64,000 nucleotides of DNA from Algoriphagus alkaliphilus. Its GTDB lineage: Bacteria; Bacteroidota; Bacteroidia; Cytophagales; Cyclobacteriaceae. A program made the translations under genes and the position numbers. Under the pieces are notes generated by a model that was not told the origin of the DNA, did not search any database, and worked only from the letters and a program-made list of their open reading frames with translations. How positions within the stretch are numbered: position 1 is the stretch's first letter; each line of letters opens with the position of its first letter. Positions 7,213 through 16,215 of this stretch are shown in pieces. Location: assembly GCF_900103735.1 (NCBI RefSeq), contig NZ_FMXE01000011.1:1-64000 (forward strand). Direction: 5' to 3'.

Positions 7213-7665
7213 TTATGCTTCTTTTTCTTCGGATTCTTCAGATTTGCTTTCCTTTTCTTCTGCGGTGCTTTCCTGCAAAACTTCGGGAGCAACAGTTCGA
7301 ATGAGTTTGTACCAAGACACCAGCTTCTTGATATCTGAAGTATAAACTCTTGCAGTATCAAATTCGGGAAGTACGGATTTCAAAAATGCCCGTAACTCGC
7401 TATCATCAGCATTGGAATCCAAGCCCAAATCGCCTTGGTATTCGGCTTCGATCTTTTTCATTACAGATTCCAAAGGCTCCGCACCTTCTTCAGTCAAGGT
7501 ATAAATGGAAATGTCGCTAAGGACAGAAACCCGTTGAGCCATGCCGGCAATCAGCTTGGCTTTTTTCTCGTCCATAGATTCCAATACTACTCCCGAGCGA
7601 GTCGGCTTCAAAATTTTATACAAACCCGGCTTACCGGCTACAGTGGCGATGTCTTTGAAATTCAT
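7213..7665 (-). CDS. DUF5606 family protein
   Basis: This is a 150-residue cytoplasmic protein. The start MNFKDIATVAGKPGLYKI, then RSGVVLESMDEKKAK, is the signature of the DUF5606 family that is widespread in Bacteroidota and usually single-copy. It has an N-terminal SH3-like small barrel, a helical middle (DSELRAFLKSVLPEFD) and a Glu/Ser-rich disordered tail. Function is unknown. It stands downstream of engB in the same direction, with its own -7-like box in between. Confidence 0.85.
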   Translation of the reverse strand: MNFKDIATVAGKPGLYKILKPTRSGVVLESMDEKKAKLIAGMAQRVSVLSDISIYTLTEEGAEPLESVMKKIEAEYQGDLGLDSNADDSELRAFLKSVLPEFDTARVYTSDIKKLVSWYKLIRTVAPEVLQESTAEEKESKSEESEEKEA

Positions 7666-7687
7666 TAGTTGTTATTTTTTCAGGCTG

Positions 7688-7695
7688 CAAATATA
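7688..7695 (-). promoter_or_regulatory. TAnnTTTG promoter box for DUF5606 gene
   Basis: The minus strand reads TATATTTG here, a full match to the Bacteroidota -7 consensus, 22 bp before the ATG at 7665. A clear -33 TTTG was not found at the usual spacing. Confidence 0.5.
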
Positions 7696-7705
7696 GAACT
7701 ATCAA

Positions 7706-8317
7706 TCAATTTGTCCGCTCGGATTCGTATTCAGCGACCAATTCGTCGAGGAACTTCAGTACTTCGTCTTTTCCACCTTGCTTTTCTGCAGAGGTGACAA
7801 AGTAATCCGGGTATTCTCCGAAGATCTCTTCCATTTTATTCAGAAATGCCTTCACATTTTTGTCGGTCTGTGATTTGGATTGCTTGTCAGCTTTGGTAAA
7901 AGCCAATACAAAAGGGACATTTTGCTCTCCGCACCAATTCACAAATTCCAAGTCGATCGTCTGAGGTTCCAATCGGCTGTCGATCAACACAAATACCCCA
8001 CAGAGATTTGATCTGCTGGTCAAGTAAGTACTGATCATTTTCTCCCATTTTACCTTGCGATCCTTGCTGACTTTGGCAAATCCATAGCCTGGTAAATCGA
8101 CCAGATACCAACGGTCATTGATCATGAAATGATTGACCAATTGGGTTTTTCCGGGTTTTTGGGAGGTTTTTGCAAGTTCTTTGACTCCGGTCAGCATATT
8201 GATCAAGGAGCTTTTGCCTACATTGGATCTACCGATGAATGCAATTTCTGCCCGATCTGGTTTTGGGCACTTGGTAGGGTCGGTGTTGCTGACAACAAAT
8301 TCTGCTTTTTTGATCAT
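7706..8317 (-). CDS. engB: Ribosome biogenesis GTPase EngB (YihA/YsxC)
   Basis: This 203-residue GTPase shows all G motifs in order: G1 GRSNVGKSS (about 28-36), a G2 Thr in KTSQKPGKTQ, G3 DLPGYG (about 73), G4 TKAD (about 141) and G5 TSAEK. Length and motif spacing match EngB/YihA, an essential GTPase that acts late in large ribosomal subunit assembly. A TATTTTTG box lies 17 bp upstream of the ATG. It is divergent from ubiE. Confidence 0.95.
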   Translation of the reverse strand: MIKKAEFVVSNTDPTKCPKPDRAEIAFIGRSNVGKSSLINMLTGVKELAKTSQKPGKTQLVNHFMINDRWYLVDLPGYGFAKVSKDRKVKWEKMISTYLTSRSNLCGVFVLIDSRLEPQTIDLEFVNWCGEQNVPFVLAFTKADKQSKSQTDKNVKAFLNKMEEIFGEYPDYFVTSAEKQGGKDEVLKFLDELVAEYESERTN

Positions 8318-8334
8318 GACTTTTCTGTTCGCTG

Positions 8335-8342
8335 CAAAAATA
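8335..8342 (-). promoter_or_regulatory. TAnnTTTG promoter box for engB
   Basis: The minus strand reads TATTTTTG, a full match to TAnnTTTG, 17 bp upstream of the engB ATG, which predicts a leader of about 10 nt. Confidence 0.5.
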
Positions 8343-8439
8343 CGTTTTTATTTCAAAAGCACTTTGGAGTCATACCTGTCAACAATTTTCGATTCCTCGG
8401 GTTTGTGTAGTATTATTGTACCCTCAACGAAGATTTCTG

Positions 8440-9162
8440 ATGTCAGTAGTTCCATATAAAGACAAACAAGACTCCAAAAAAGATCAGGTAGCTGAGATGT
8501 TCAACAACATCAGCCCTAAATATGATTTGCTCAATCATGTGCTAAGTTTGGGGATTGATATCATCTGGAGAAAGAAAGCGATCAAATACCTCAAAAAGGA
8601 TCAGCCTAAGTTGATTTTAGATATTGCCACAGGTACCGGTGATTTTGCTATTGAGGCTCTTGTCCTGAATCCTGAAAAAATTATCGGAGTGGATATTTCT
8701 GAAGGGATGCTCGCTGAAGGGAGAAAAAAAATAATCAAGCGAGGGCTTCAGGATAAAATCGAGATGCATCTTGGAGATTCGGAAGGATTATTGTTTGAGG
8801 ATAATAAGTTTGATGCGGTCATCGTTTCTTTTGGTGTCAGAAACTTTGAGAATCTGGAGAAAGGATTGGCAGACATGTACCGGGTTCTTAGACCGGGAGG
8901 GAAAACAGTAATTTTGGAATTCAGTAAACCCAAGGGCTTTCCCATGAAGCAGGCCTATTCGTTTTATTCCAATAAGATCCTTCCGCAGGTCGGTAAACTA
9001 GTATCCAGAGACAATTCTGCCTATACTTATCTTCCCGAATCAGTTCAGGCCTTTCCGGATGGAGAGGATTTTCTGGCAGTATTGAAAAAAGTAGGATTTC
9101 ACAGCACAGTATGCAAGCCACTCACATTCGGAATCAGTTCCATCTATATAGGTCAAAAATAG
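8440..9162 (+). CDS. ubiE: Demethylmenaquinone/ubiquinone C-methyltransferase
   Basis: This 240-residue class I SAM methyltransferase is of the UbiE/MenG family. Motif I is [14 protein letters not shown] (about residues 60-73). The family signatures are the [17 protein letters not shown] segment near the N-terminus and the [12 protein letters not shown] segment in the second half. In Bacteroidota, which use menaquinone, it carries out the last methylation step. A longer frame starts at a TTG at 8416, but the ATG at 8440 fits the usual family N-terminus ([18 protein letters not shown]). It overlaps porT by 52 bp, a gene order shared with other Bacteroidota. Confidence 0.93.
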   Translation: MSVVPYKDKQDSKKDQVAEMFNNISPKYDLLNHVLSLGIDIIWRKKAIKYLKKDQPKLILDIATGTGDFAIEALVLNPEKIIGVDISEGMLAEGRKKIIKRGLQDKIEMHLGDSEGLLFEDNKFDAVIVSFGVRNFENLEKGLADMYRVLRPGGKTVILEFSKPKGFPMKQAYSFYSNKILPQVGKLVSRDNSAYTYLPESVQAFPDGEDFLAVLKKVGFHSTVCKPLTFGISSIYIGQK

Positions 9163-9911
9163 GATTCCTGATTCTGCTATTTTTAGGATTTAGTTCTTCA
9201 GGCCAGGCGCAAGGCTTGTTTGGTTTGACCAGTACCTCCGGTTCAGATGACAAAGTGTTGTCTTACGGCTTTTTCCTTGCGGGGCATACTGCCACTTACC
9301 AGATCAAATATTCGGAGGCATTTTTTGACCCAACCAATGCTGCGAATAACCAAGTGCACTCCATTTTTCCCAAATATACTCCGGGATTTTCCCTCGGCTT
9401 TATTGGTATTTTGAAATTTCATGATCAGGTAAACCTGCTTTTCATGCCTAAGATTTCATTTTACGAGTATCGGACAGATGTAAATTATTTTGTGCCTCCC
9501 ACCCAGAATGTGCCTGGGAATGACAACAATCCGGGCAATTATCTAGGCTATCGCACTGAAGAGTTGATCAATGAGGTGACAATGGTTGAGCTTCCGCTCT
9601 TGTTCAAGTATCGTTCCCAGCGCTTCAACAATACACGGATGTATTTTATCGGAGGAGGAAGCTATCAGTTTAGGACAAAAGGTCAGGATGAGGCCAACTT
9701 GGATCCGATCGTAACTAGAGGTCAGGACTTCACCCTTGAGATGGGAATGGGCTTTGAGATTTATTTTAAGTATTTCAAGTTAGCACCCGAAATCAGGTTT
9801 TCGCATGGCTTGAACAATATTTATTATCCTGAAAAAACGCCTGCGGAAATCCGCGATGTGATTTCTTCGGTCAAACGTAAAGGAATCACCATTTACTTTA
9901 ATTTTCAATAA
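9111..9911 (+). CDS. porT: PorT/SprT-like outer-membrane protein of type IX secretion
   Basis: This 266-residue protein has a signal peptide ([19 protein letters not shown]) followed by alternating beta-strands ending in GITIYFNFQ, as in PorT-type eight-stranded barrels. Its start lies within the end of ubiE. The order ubiE-porT is known from gliding Bacteroidota, where SprT/PorT is needed for type IX secretion. The FG-GAP protein at 47209-49293 carries a type IX sorting domain and would be a client. Assignment rests on context and on barrel features rather than on a catalytic motif. Confidence 0.8.
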   Translation: MQATHIRNQFHLYRSKIGFLILLFLGFSSSGQAQGLFGLTSTSGSDDKVLSYGFFLAGHTATYQIKYSEAFFDPTNAANNQVHSIFPKYTPGFSLGFIGILKFHDQVNLLFMPKISFYEYRTDVNYFVPPTQNVPGNDNNPGNYLGYRTEELINEVTMVELPLLFKYRSQRFNNTRMYFIGGGSYQFRTKGQDEANLDPIVTRGQDFTLEMGMGFEIYFKYFKLAPEIRFSHGLNNIYYPEKTPAEIRDVISSVKRKGITIYFNFQ

Positions 9912-10080
9912 TTCCGGTCGGAAATCCCACCCGAAATTGTTTCCGTAAATTCTTGGGCTGAATCAGTGCCCTTTGGGTCAAGCTTGGTAGCAAAGCAGAA
10001 GTTTATTCCTATTTTAACTCGGCCATCAAGTTTTCTTCATGGTTTTTTGATTTCTGCCCAAATAACCCCAAGCTAATCTC

Positions 10081-10293
10081 ATGAAGTACAAAATCTGGAA
10101 TATTCTGGTTTTTATTGTTCTGATCCTCACAGTTGGATCATTTCTTATTCTTTTCAGAGTAAATAAAGTTGATCCAACCCTCGCCAATGTTCCTTATGTC
10201 TTTTGGACAGGGTTTTTGGTGACTGTTGTGATTGTGGTTTTGACCTTTTTAGCTTCCCGGTTTTTCCCACACCAAGAATCTAAAAAACAATGA
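10081..10293 (+). CDS. Small two-helix membrane protein partnered with symporter
   Basis: This 70-residue protein has two membrane helices (IWNILVFIVLILTVGSFLIL, then a second from YVFWTGFLVTVVIVVLTFLA). Its last codon overlaps the start of the following sodium:solute symporter gene (ATGA-type overlap), so translation is coupled. Small proteins of this size before SSS transporters, such as the DUF3311/YhdT class, are thought to assist the transporter. It is probably the first gene of the catabolic operon that continues to 14510. Confidence 0.7.
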   Translation: MKYKIWNILVFIVLILTVGSFLILFRVNKVDPTLANVPYVFWTGFLVTVVIVVLTFLASRFFPHQESKKQ

Positions 10294-11702
10294 CAGGCTG
10301 GCTGATTTTCTTTTTCGCACTCTTTTTGGCCTCGCTTGGCTATGCCTCTTATAAATCGTACAACAAAAACAGAAGCTCGGATGAGTTTATGTTGGCCGGA
10401 TCCAACATTGGAACCATACTCGGGTTTTTGACCTTTTCGGCAGCTTTGTTCAGTGCATTTACCTTCATGGGAATGCCGGATTTTTTTCGGACTCATGGTG
10501 TAGGAGCATGGGTATTTTTGGCCTTTTCGGATGCCTTGATGGTTTTTTTTCTTATTTGGTTTGGATACAAGCTTCGCAAAAGGGCATCAGAGGTTGGGTA
10601 TAAAGGTGTGGCTGGTTTTATCCAAAGTTGCTTTCGAAACAAATGGGCAGGGTACCTGATTTTCATAAGCTCTTTCCTTTTCCTTATTCCTTATGTCGCC
10701 ATTCAAATCCGGGGCATTTCCATATTCCTCAACGCAGCATTTCCAGACCTGATTCCCTATTGGGGTTGGTCGGCAATTTTGGTTGTGATTATGCTGATTT
10801 ACTCTGAAATCGGAGGCTTGAAGGCTATCATGTACAGCGATGCAATCCAGGGAGTGATTTTGTTGGTTGTGATTTGGATTATCGGTGTGACCTGCCTGAA
10901 GATGGCAGGAGGCTTGGATTCAGCTTTGGAAAGAGTAGCTGAAAGTAATGCAGGCTTACTGTCACTTCCCGGGCCCAAAGGATTATTCAGCAGTCCGTTT
11001 TTGATTGCTTCTGCGATTGCTATTGTGATGATTCCTGTTTCCCAGCCGCAGTTTACCACCAGATTGGTGGTCATGAAAAACCTGAAATCCGTCCATAAAA
11101 TGGCCTATGCCGTAGGGATATTTGCCATTTTGGTGATTCTCCCGACTGCATTTATCGGGCTTTACGGAGCAGTAAAATACCCGGACAGCACGACAGCAGA
11201 TTTTCTATCTGCAGCATTGTTGTTTGACCAGGCGAATCCGGTTGCAGCATTGGCTGTGGTCGGACTTTTTGCTGCTTGCCTTTCTACTACCAATGCTCAG
11301 ATTTTTGCTTTAGGTACGGAATTACGCTCCTTATTGACAGGTTCTGACAAGCAAAATATGCGAATTACCCAAATTGCAATTTTGGTGTTTTCAATGATCG
11401 TGCTCGTATTTTCCACTTATATGAGTGATGAATTGGTGCTTTTGGCTAGAGTGAGTTTTGCAGGTACATCCATGATCGCTCCGGTGGTATTGGGAGCTGT
11501 GATTTTCAAAAATCCCCCTAAGTCTTTGCTTGTTATCTCTGCAATTGCCTTGAGTTATTTCGTTTTGTCTTTGCTTGAGGTGGTTCCGGCGGGATTTTCC
11601 GGTTTGCCTACCGACGCAGCGATGTATTGTATTCTGATTCCGGTGACGGCCATACTCATGATCGCTCACTATTTTACCCAAAAAACTACACATGAAGATT
11701 GA
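10290..11702 (+). CDS. Sodium:solute symporter (SSS family)
   Basis: This 470-residue integral membrane protein has about 12-13 hydrophobic helices and SSS family signatures: EFMLAGSNIGTILGFLTFSA near residues 30-50, EIGGLKAIMYSDAIQGVILL near 172-191, and GLFAACLSTTNAQIFALGTELRS near 326-348. It should import a solute with sodium. The neighbours (GH88 hydrolase, flavin oxidoreductase) point to a sugar acid or uronate-type substrate, but this is inference. It overlaps the gene before it by 4 bp and the gene after it by 11 bp. Confidence 0.9.
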   Translation: MTGWLIFFFALFLASLGYASYKSYNKNRSSDEFMLAGSNIGTILGFLTFSAALFSAFTFMGMPDFFRTHGVGAWVFLAFSDALMVFFLIWFGYKLRKRASEVGYKGVAGFIQSCFRNKWAGYLIFISSFLFLIPYVAIQIRGISIFLNAAFPDLIPYWGWSAILVVIMLIYSEIGGLKAIMYSDAIQGVILLVVIWIIGVTCLKMAGGLDSALERVAESNAGLLSLPGPKGLFSSPFLIASAIAIVMIPVSQPQFTTRLVVMKNLKSVHKMAYAVGIFAILVILPTAFIGLYGAVKYPDSTTADFLSAALLFDQANPVAALAVVGLFAACLSTTNAQIFALGTELRSLLTGSDKQNMRITQIAILVFSMIVLVFSTYMSDELVLLARVSFAGTSMIAPVVLGAVIFKNPPKSLLVISAIALSYFVLSLLEVVPAGFSGLPTDAAMYCILIPVTAILMIAHYFTQKTTHED

Positions 11703-13071
11703 TTCGCACTTTTCAATTTCTGATTTAAAATCTCCTTTGGAGCGATTTTGGAACCTTTCCGGACAGAAAATCCGCTCAATTGAAGATTCATTTGACACCA
11801 AAAATGGAGCACCCGTATTTACCGAAAATGGTAAATACGTCACCCGGGGCTGGACCGAGTGGACGCAAGGCTTCCAGTTTGGATCCGCTTTACTCCAATT
11901 TGATGCTACTGGAGAAACAGAATTTCTCGAAATCGGCCGAAAAAATACGGTTCAAAAAATGGCTCCGCACCTGACCCATATCGGGGTGCATGATCACGGC
12001 TTCAACAATGTCAGCACCTACGGAAATCTACTGCGCCTGATCAACGAAAGCAAAATTCAGAGCTCAGAATGGGAAAAAGAATTCTATAAACTGGCATTGA
12101 AAGTAACCGGTGCAGTACAAGCCACCCGATGGACATCTATTCCAAACGGTGGATTTATCTATTCATTCAATGGCCCCCATTCGCTTTTTGTAGATACCAT
12201 CCGCAGCTGCCGGGCATTGGTTGTCTCGCACCAATTGGGGCATGTGCTTCAAGGGGAAAATGACAGGAGAATCTCGTTGATTCAGCGGGCTATCCAGCAC
12301 ATTTTGAGCACGGTTCGATTTTCGATTTTCTACGGTAAAGGAAGGGATAGCTACGATGTGGCAGGAAGGACAGCTCACGAAATCATCTTCAATACCAATG
12401 ACGGGAACTATCGCTGCCCCAATTCCCAGCAAGGCTATACCGGATTTAGCACCTGGACGAGAGGATTGGCTTGGGCCATTTGCGGCTTGGGTGAGACTTT
12501 GGAAATTCTTGACCAGATTTCTGAATCGGATTACGCTGAAGTTATTTCTAAAAAAGATCTGATCGCCGAGCTTAATGAAGCGGCTATTGCGACATCGGAA
12601 TTTTATCTGGCAAACACGCCCACCGATGGAATTCCCTATTGGGATACCGGAGCCCCAAGTTTGCATAAAATGGGGGATTACCTCAACAGACCCTCTGAGC
12701 CTTTCAATGCCTTTGAACCGGTGGACAGTTCCGCCGCATGTATCACAGCGCAAGGTCTGATTCGCATCGGGAATTGGCTTAAAAATAGTGACCCTAATCG
12801 TGCAGAAAAATATCATAAAGCCGGAATTCAGATTGCTGGAGCACTTTTCTCCCAGCCTTACCTTTCTACTGACCCAGCGCATCAGGGTCTGATTTTGCAC
12901 TCGATCTATCATCAGCCAAATGGTTGGGATTATGTGCCTCAAGCAGGAAAAGTCGCTCATGGAGAATCCAGCATGTGGGGAGATTATCATGCGCGTGAGT
13001 TGGCATTACTGGTGCATCGGATGATGAAAAATGAGCCGTATTATTCTTATCTAAACTGTGTGCCAGCATGA
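11692..13071 (+). CDS. Glycoside hydrolase family 88-like (unsaturated glucuronyl hydrolase)
   Basis: This 459-residue protein has the alpha/alpha-barrel features of GH88: [17 protein letters not shown] near residue 100, holding the first conserved Asp, and [20 protein letters not shown], which matches the W(S/T)RGxAW signature. These enzymes hydrate the 4,5 double bond of unsaturated uronic acids made by polysaccharide lyases and so split the glycosidic bond. No signal peptide is visible, so it acts in the cytoplasm on imported oligosaccharides. It lies within an operon with a symporter and a flavin oxidoreductase, each overlapping its neighbour. Confidence 0.85.
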   Translation: MKIDSHFSISDLKSPLERFWNLSGQKIRSIEDSFDTKNGAPVFTENGKYVTRGWTEWTQGFQFGSALLQFDATGETEFLEIGRKNTVQKMAPHLTHIGVHDHGFNNVSTYGNLLRLINESKIQSSEWEKEFYKLALKVTGAVQATRWTSIPNGGFIYSFNGPHSLFVDTIRSCRALVVSHQLGHVLQGENDRRISLIQRAIQHILSTVRFSIFYGKGRDSYDVAGRTAHEIIFNTNDGNYRCPNSQQGYTGFSTWTRGLAWAICGLGETLEILDQISESDYAEVISKKDLIAELNEAAIATSEFYLANTPTDGIPYWDTGAPSLHKMGDYLNRPSEPFNAFEPVDSSAACITAQGLIRIGNWLKNSDPNRAEKYHKAGIQIAGALFSQPYLSTDPAHQGLILHSIYHQPNGWDYVPQAGKVAHGESSMWGDYHARELALLVHRMMKNEPYYSYLNCVPA

Positions 13072-14510
13072 GCGGAAAATACAAACCACAGTTTCCTCGG
13101 GTTGCCCAGCTAAAAACTGCTGAGCTTTTCAGTGCTCATCTGGAAAAAGAAAGAATCGAACTGGATTTTGATCAGGAGTTGATTTCGGGATCTGATTCAC
13201 CCTTTGCAGTATCCCATACGCTTCGCTCCAGCCGGAAAATCGGGAATGCGATGTGTATTTTGCCTATGGAGGGCTGGGATGGAACGGAAGACGGCCGTCC
13301 TACCGAACTGACCAAAAGGCGTTGGAAAAACTTTGCCATCAGCGGAGCCAAACTACTTTGGGGGTGTGAAGCGGTCGCTGTCCGACCTGAAGGCCGAGCG
13401 AATCCAAACCAGTTGATGCTGAATCAACAGACTTTTCAGGACTTCGTCGATCTTTTCCAACTCTTACAAACGACCCATCAGGAGCATTTTGGGGACACTT
13501 CCGATTTACTGATTGGACTGCAGCTCACTCACTCCGGTCGCTTCTGCAAGCCCAATGATAAGAAGCGGATGGAGCCAAAGATCCTTTACCCACATCCTGT
13601 TCTGAACAGGAAATTTGGTTTGGCGGAAGATTATCCGATTATGTCCGATGAGGAAATTGACTCAATTATCAAAGATTATGTGAATGCCGCTATTTTGGCT
13701 CAAAATGCAGGGTTCCATTTCGTGGATATTAAACATTGTCACGGCTATCTGGGGCATGAATTTTTAAGTGCATACGACAGAGAGGGAAAATATGGAGGAA
13801 GTTTTGAAAACCGTACCCGCTTTCTTCGGGACATAGTAGCGGGCATCCGGGAAGCTGCACCGGGTCTGGAAATTGGGGTGAGGATGAGCATTTTCGACTG
13901 GGTACCCTTCCAAAAAGGTCCCGAGGAAACCGGAATTCCTGCGCAAAATGATTCCTATCGGTATGCTTTTGGAGGAGATGAAAGTGGTACAATCACCGAT
14001 TTGAGTGAGCCTTTTCTTTTTCTTCAGGAACTGGAAAAACTCGATATCGAGCTCCTCTGTACCACCGCCGGAAGTCCTTATTACAATCCACACATTCAGC
14101 GCCCGGCATTATTCCCGCCTTCTGATGGGTATCAGCCCCCTGAAGATCCACTGCATGGGGTAGCGAGACAGATTCAAGCTACAGCTGAAATCAAAAAGGC
14201 TTTTCCGGGATTGTATGTCATAGGATCAGCCTATTCCTACCTGCAGGAGTGGCTGCCAAATGTGGGGCAAAATGTCCTGAAAAGTAAAAAGGCCGACTCG
14301 ATCGGTTTTGGTCGAATGGTGCTAAGCTATCCGGATATGCCTGCAGATATTCTTTCTGGCGAAGGACTTAAAAGGGCAAAAATCTGCCGTACCTTCTCCG
14401 ACTGCACCACAGCACCGAGAAACGGGATGATTTCAGGTTGCTTTCCACTGGACCCGCTCTACAAGAAAATGCCGGAATACGATCAACTTAAATCCTTGAA
14501 AGGAGAATGA
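13068..14510 (+). CDS. Old-yellow-enzyme-like NADH:flavin oxidoreductase
   Basis: This is a 480-residue FMN-binding TIM barrel. [18 protein letters not shown], then [14 protein letters not shown], is the OYE family signature around the active site, and [11 protein letters not shown] is the FMN-contact strand. The tail CRTFSDC...SGC has Cys spacings 5 and 11. The second spacing equals that of the Fe-S site in 2,4-dienoyl-CoA reductases, but one Cys of the four is missing and no C-terminal FAD/NAD domain follows. It may reduce a C=C bond in a sugar-derived intermediate. The operon position just after GH88 is unusual. Confidence 0.85.
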   Translation: MSGKYKPQFPRVAQLKTAELFSAHLEKERIELDFDQELISGSDSPFAVSHTLRSSRKIGNAMCILPMEGWDGTEDGRPTELTKRRWKNFAISGAKLLWGCEAVAVRPEGRANPNQLMLNQQTFQDFVDLFQLLQTTHQEHFGDTSDLLIGLQLTHSGRFCKPNDKKRMEPKILYPHPVLNRKFGLAEDYPIMSDEEIDSIIKDYVNAAILAQNAGFHFVDIKHCHGYLGHEFLSAYDREGKYGGSFENRTRFLRDIVAGIREAAPGLEIGVRMSIFDWVPFQKGPEETGIPAQNDSYRYAFGGDESGTITDLSEPFLFLQELEKLDIELLCTTAGSPYYNPHIQRPALFPPSDGYQPPEDPLHGVARQIQATAEIKKAFPGLYVIGSAYSYLQEWLPNVGQNVLKSKKADSIGFGRMVLSYPDMPADILSGEGLKRAKICRTFSDCTTAPRNGMISGCFPLDPLYKKMPEYDQLKSLKGE

Positions 14511-14600
14511 AATCAAGCATGACCCCGAGCGACACACAGAAAGATGAATATAATTCATGCGAAGATTCCATGTGGCCTTTAAAAATCAATTTATAAACAC
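14507..14600 (+). promoter_or_regulatory. Recurrent leader element, copy 1 (before SDR gene)
   Basis: The 94-bp stretch from ATGAAATCAAGCATGACCCC to the SDR start matches, in order and spacing, the leaders at 38215-38307 (minus), 38706-38793 and, more weakly, 15417-15513. Its last half, from ATGCGAAGATTCCATGTGGC to ATAAACAC, abuts the start codon. One frame can encode a short peptide ending EDSMWPLKINL before a stop 4 bp upstream of the SDR ATG. Confidence 0.65.
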
Positions 14601-15371
14601 ATGAAAAACGTAGCTTTGATCACAGGAGGAACCCGAGGAATCGGGCTTGGAATTGCCAAAAAGCTGGCCCATGAAGGTATTGATTTGGCTTTGAATGGAG
14701 TTAGGCCGGGATCGGAGGTAAAGGATGTCTTGAAAGAACTTCGCCAAAGTGGAGTTCGGGTGGAATATTTTCAAGGAAATATTGCTGAAAAAGCCGACAG
14801 AGAAAACGTTGTAAATGAAGTAAAAGAGAAATTTGGAACGATCAATTTTTTGGTCAATAATGCCGGAGTAGCACCGAGGGTCCGGGCAGATGTCTTGGAA
14901 GTGGCAGAGGCCGATTTTGATCACCTGATGGATATCAATCTGAAAGGGACTTTTTTCCTGAGTCAGGCTTTTGCCAATTGGATGGCAGAAATCCGGAGGT
15001 CTAATGCCAATACGCCGCTTTCCATCGTCAATATCACTTCAGTCTCAGCAGTACTCGCCTCTACCAACCGTGCGGTTTATTGCATGGCCAAGGCGGGGCT
15101 TTCGATGATGTCGAAAGTTTTGGCAGTAAGACTGGCTGAATTTGATATTCCGGTCTATGAAATCCAGCCGGGAGTGATCGAAACGGACATGACCGAAAAA
15201 GTGAAATTGGTCTATGAGGAGCGGATCGAAAATGGCCTGACTTTGGAAAAAAGAATGGGTCAGCCGGAAGATATCGGCAAAGTGGTTGCGGCTTTGCTGC
15301 GGGGAGACTTGCCTTACGCCACTGGGCAGATTCTTAGAATTGAGGGGGGTATGATGGTGGGGAGGTTGTAA
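14601..15371 (+). CDS. Short-chain dehydrogenase/reductase (FabG-like)
   Basis: This 256-residue SDR has the cofactor motif TGGTRGIG (residues 8-15), NNAG at about 88-91, a catalytic Ser/Tyr/Lys set in NITSVSAV...YCMAKAGLS, and a C-terminal GQILRIEGGM. The Arg after the second Gly of the Rossmann loop suggests NADP(H). It stands 90 bp after the OYE gene in the same direction and could extend the catabolic operon or be separately driven by the leader element directly upstream. The substrate is not identifiable. Confidence 0.88.
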   Translation: MKNVALITGGTRGIGLGIAKKLAHEGIDLALNGVRPGSEVKDVLKELRQSGVRVEYFQGNIAEKADRENVVNEVKEKFGTINFLVNNAGVAPRVRADVLEVAEADFDHLMDINLKGTFFLSQAFANWMAEIRRSNANTPLSIVNITSVSAVLASTNRAVYCMAKAGLSMMSKVLAVRLAEFDIPVYEIQPGVIETDMTEKVKLVYEERIENGLTLEKRMGQPEDIGKVVAALLRGDLPYATGQILRIEGGMMVGRL

Positions 15372-15416
15372 ACAGAGGTTTGGAAATTCCGTATATTTGA
15401 AAGCAATTGTTTGAAA

Positions 15417-15513
15417 ATGAAATACCCTAAAGAAAAGCTTTTCAAACAGAGGAATGCCCCGAGCTATCGGGGCCGGGCATTCGAAGTGACCATAAAAAAT
15501 CAATTATAAACAG
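15417..15513 (+). promoter_or_regulatory. Recurrent leader element, copy 2 (diverged, before antitoxin gene)
   Basis: The 97-bp stretch begins ATGAAATACCC and ends AAAATCAATTATAAACAG directly before the ATG. The end is nearly identical to the leader of the SDR at 14601, while the middle differs and contains a GC-rich hairpin (GCCCCGAGCTATCGGGGC). It is included because start, end and length agree with the other three copies. Confidence 0.45.
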
Positions 15514-15750
15514 ATGAAAGCAGAAACTGAATTGGTTGAATCCTATTGGAGTATGTTGAGATTTCTAAGCGATAAGATGAAAATGGCTTTGGTAGAGAAA
15601 TTGCAAAAATCAATCTCAAAACCTAAGTCTGAAGAAAAGGACCGTTTGAAACACTCATTTGGTTCTTGGGTAGGCCCGGAATCTGCGGAGGAAATTATTG
15701 ATTCAATTTCCGGGTCAAGAAATTTTAGTCGAAAAGTTGAGGAGTTTTAA
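15514..15750 (+). CDS. VapB-like antitoxin
   Basis: This 78-residue protein (ETELVESYWSMLRFLSDKMK near the N-terminus and a tail SAEEIIDSISGSRNFSRKVEEF) directly precedes a PIN-domain toxin gene, with the last base of its stop forming the first base of the toxin ATG. The C-terminal segment, with RNFSRKVEEF, is a common antitoxin end that wraps around the PIN toxin. It should neutralise VapC and repress the pair. Confidence 0.7.
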   Translation: MKAETELVESYWSMLRFLSDKMKMALVEKLQKSISKPKSEEKDRLKHSFGSWVGPESAEEIIDSISGSRNFSRKVEEF

Positions 15751-16141
15751 TGTTTCTATTTGATACTAACATTTGTATTTACTACATCAAGGGCAAATAT
15801 TTTTTGCAAGATAAATTTGAAAGAGTGGCTCGGGAATCACGATTTATCTCTGAGATAACATTAGCAGAATTGAAGTTTGGAATCCACAACAGTCAGAATC
15901 CATCGGCAAACGCGAAAGTTCTAAACGATTTTTTATCGGGGGTTAACATACTTCCAATCTCTCCTACACTTGATTTTTATGCCGAAGAAAAAGCTAGACT
16001 TAGAAAACTCGGAACTCCTATTGATGAGTTTGATTTACTAATTGGCGCTTGTGCATTTTAAATGATCTTTGTTTGGTGACTAATAATGAGAGCCACTTTT
16101 CAAGAATAAAAGGAATTAAAATTGAGAATTGGGTAAAATAA
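15750..16141 (+). pseudogene. VapC-like PIN-domain toxin, frameshifted near its end
   Basis: The frame opens with LFDTNICIYYIKG (first acidic residue of PIN), has LAELKFGI and DEFDLLIGACA, and then stops at 16059-16061. One base further on, the frame continues perfectly as LNDLCLVTNNESHFSRI to a stop at 16139-16141, which is the standard end of VapC with its last acidic/Asn cluster. One missing T in the TTTT run near 16055-16060 explains the break. The stop removes the fourth catalytic cluster, so the toxin is probably inactive unless the base is a sequencing error. Confidence 0.85.
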
Positions 16142-16168
16142 TCTCCTCTTTCACTCATTTAAAAATAA

Positions 16169-16208
16169 AAAGCCGGATGCAAATAGAGAATTTCATGCAC
16201 CCGGCTTT
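16169..16208 (-). terminator. Terminator of acyl-CoA dehydrogenase gene
   Basis: AAGCCGG-A-TGCA and TGCA-C-CCGGCTT form a long imperfect stem. On the minus strand it is followed by TTTTTATTTTT, 8 bp after the dehydrogenase stop codon. Confidence 0.7.
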
Positions 16209-16215
16209 CTAAATA

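Noticed and set aside
8416-8439. TTG start extending ubiE by eight residues
   Set aside because: The ATG at 8440 fits the family N-terminus and no start signal supports the TTG.
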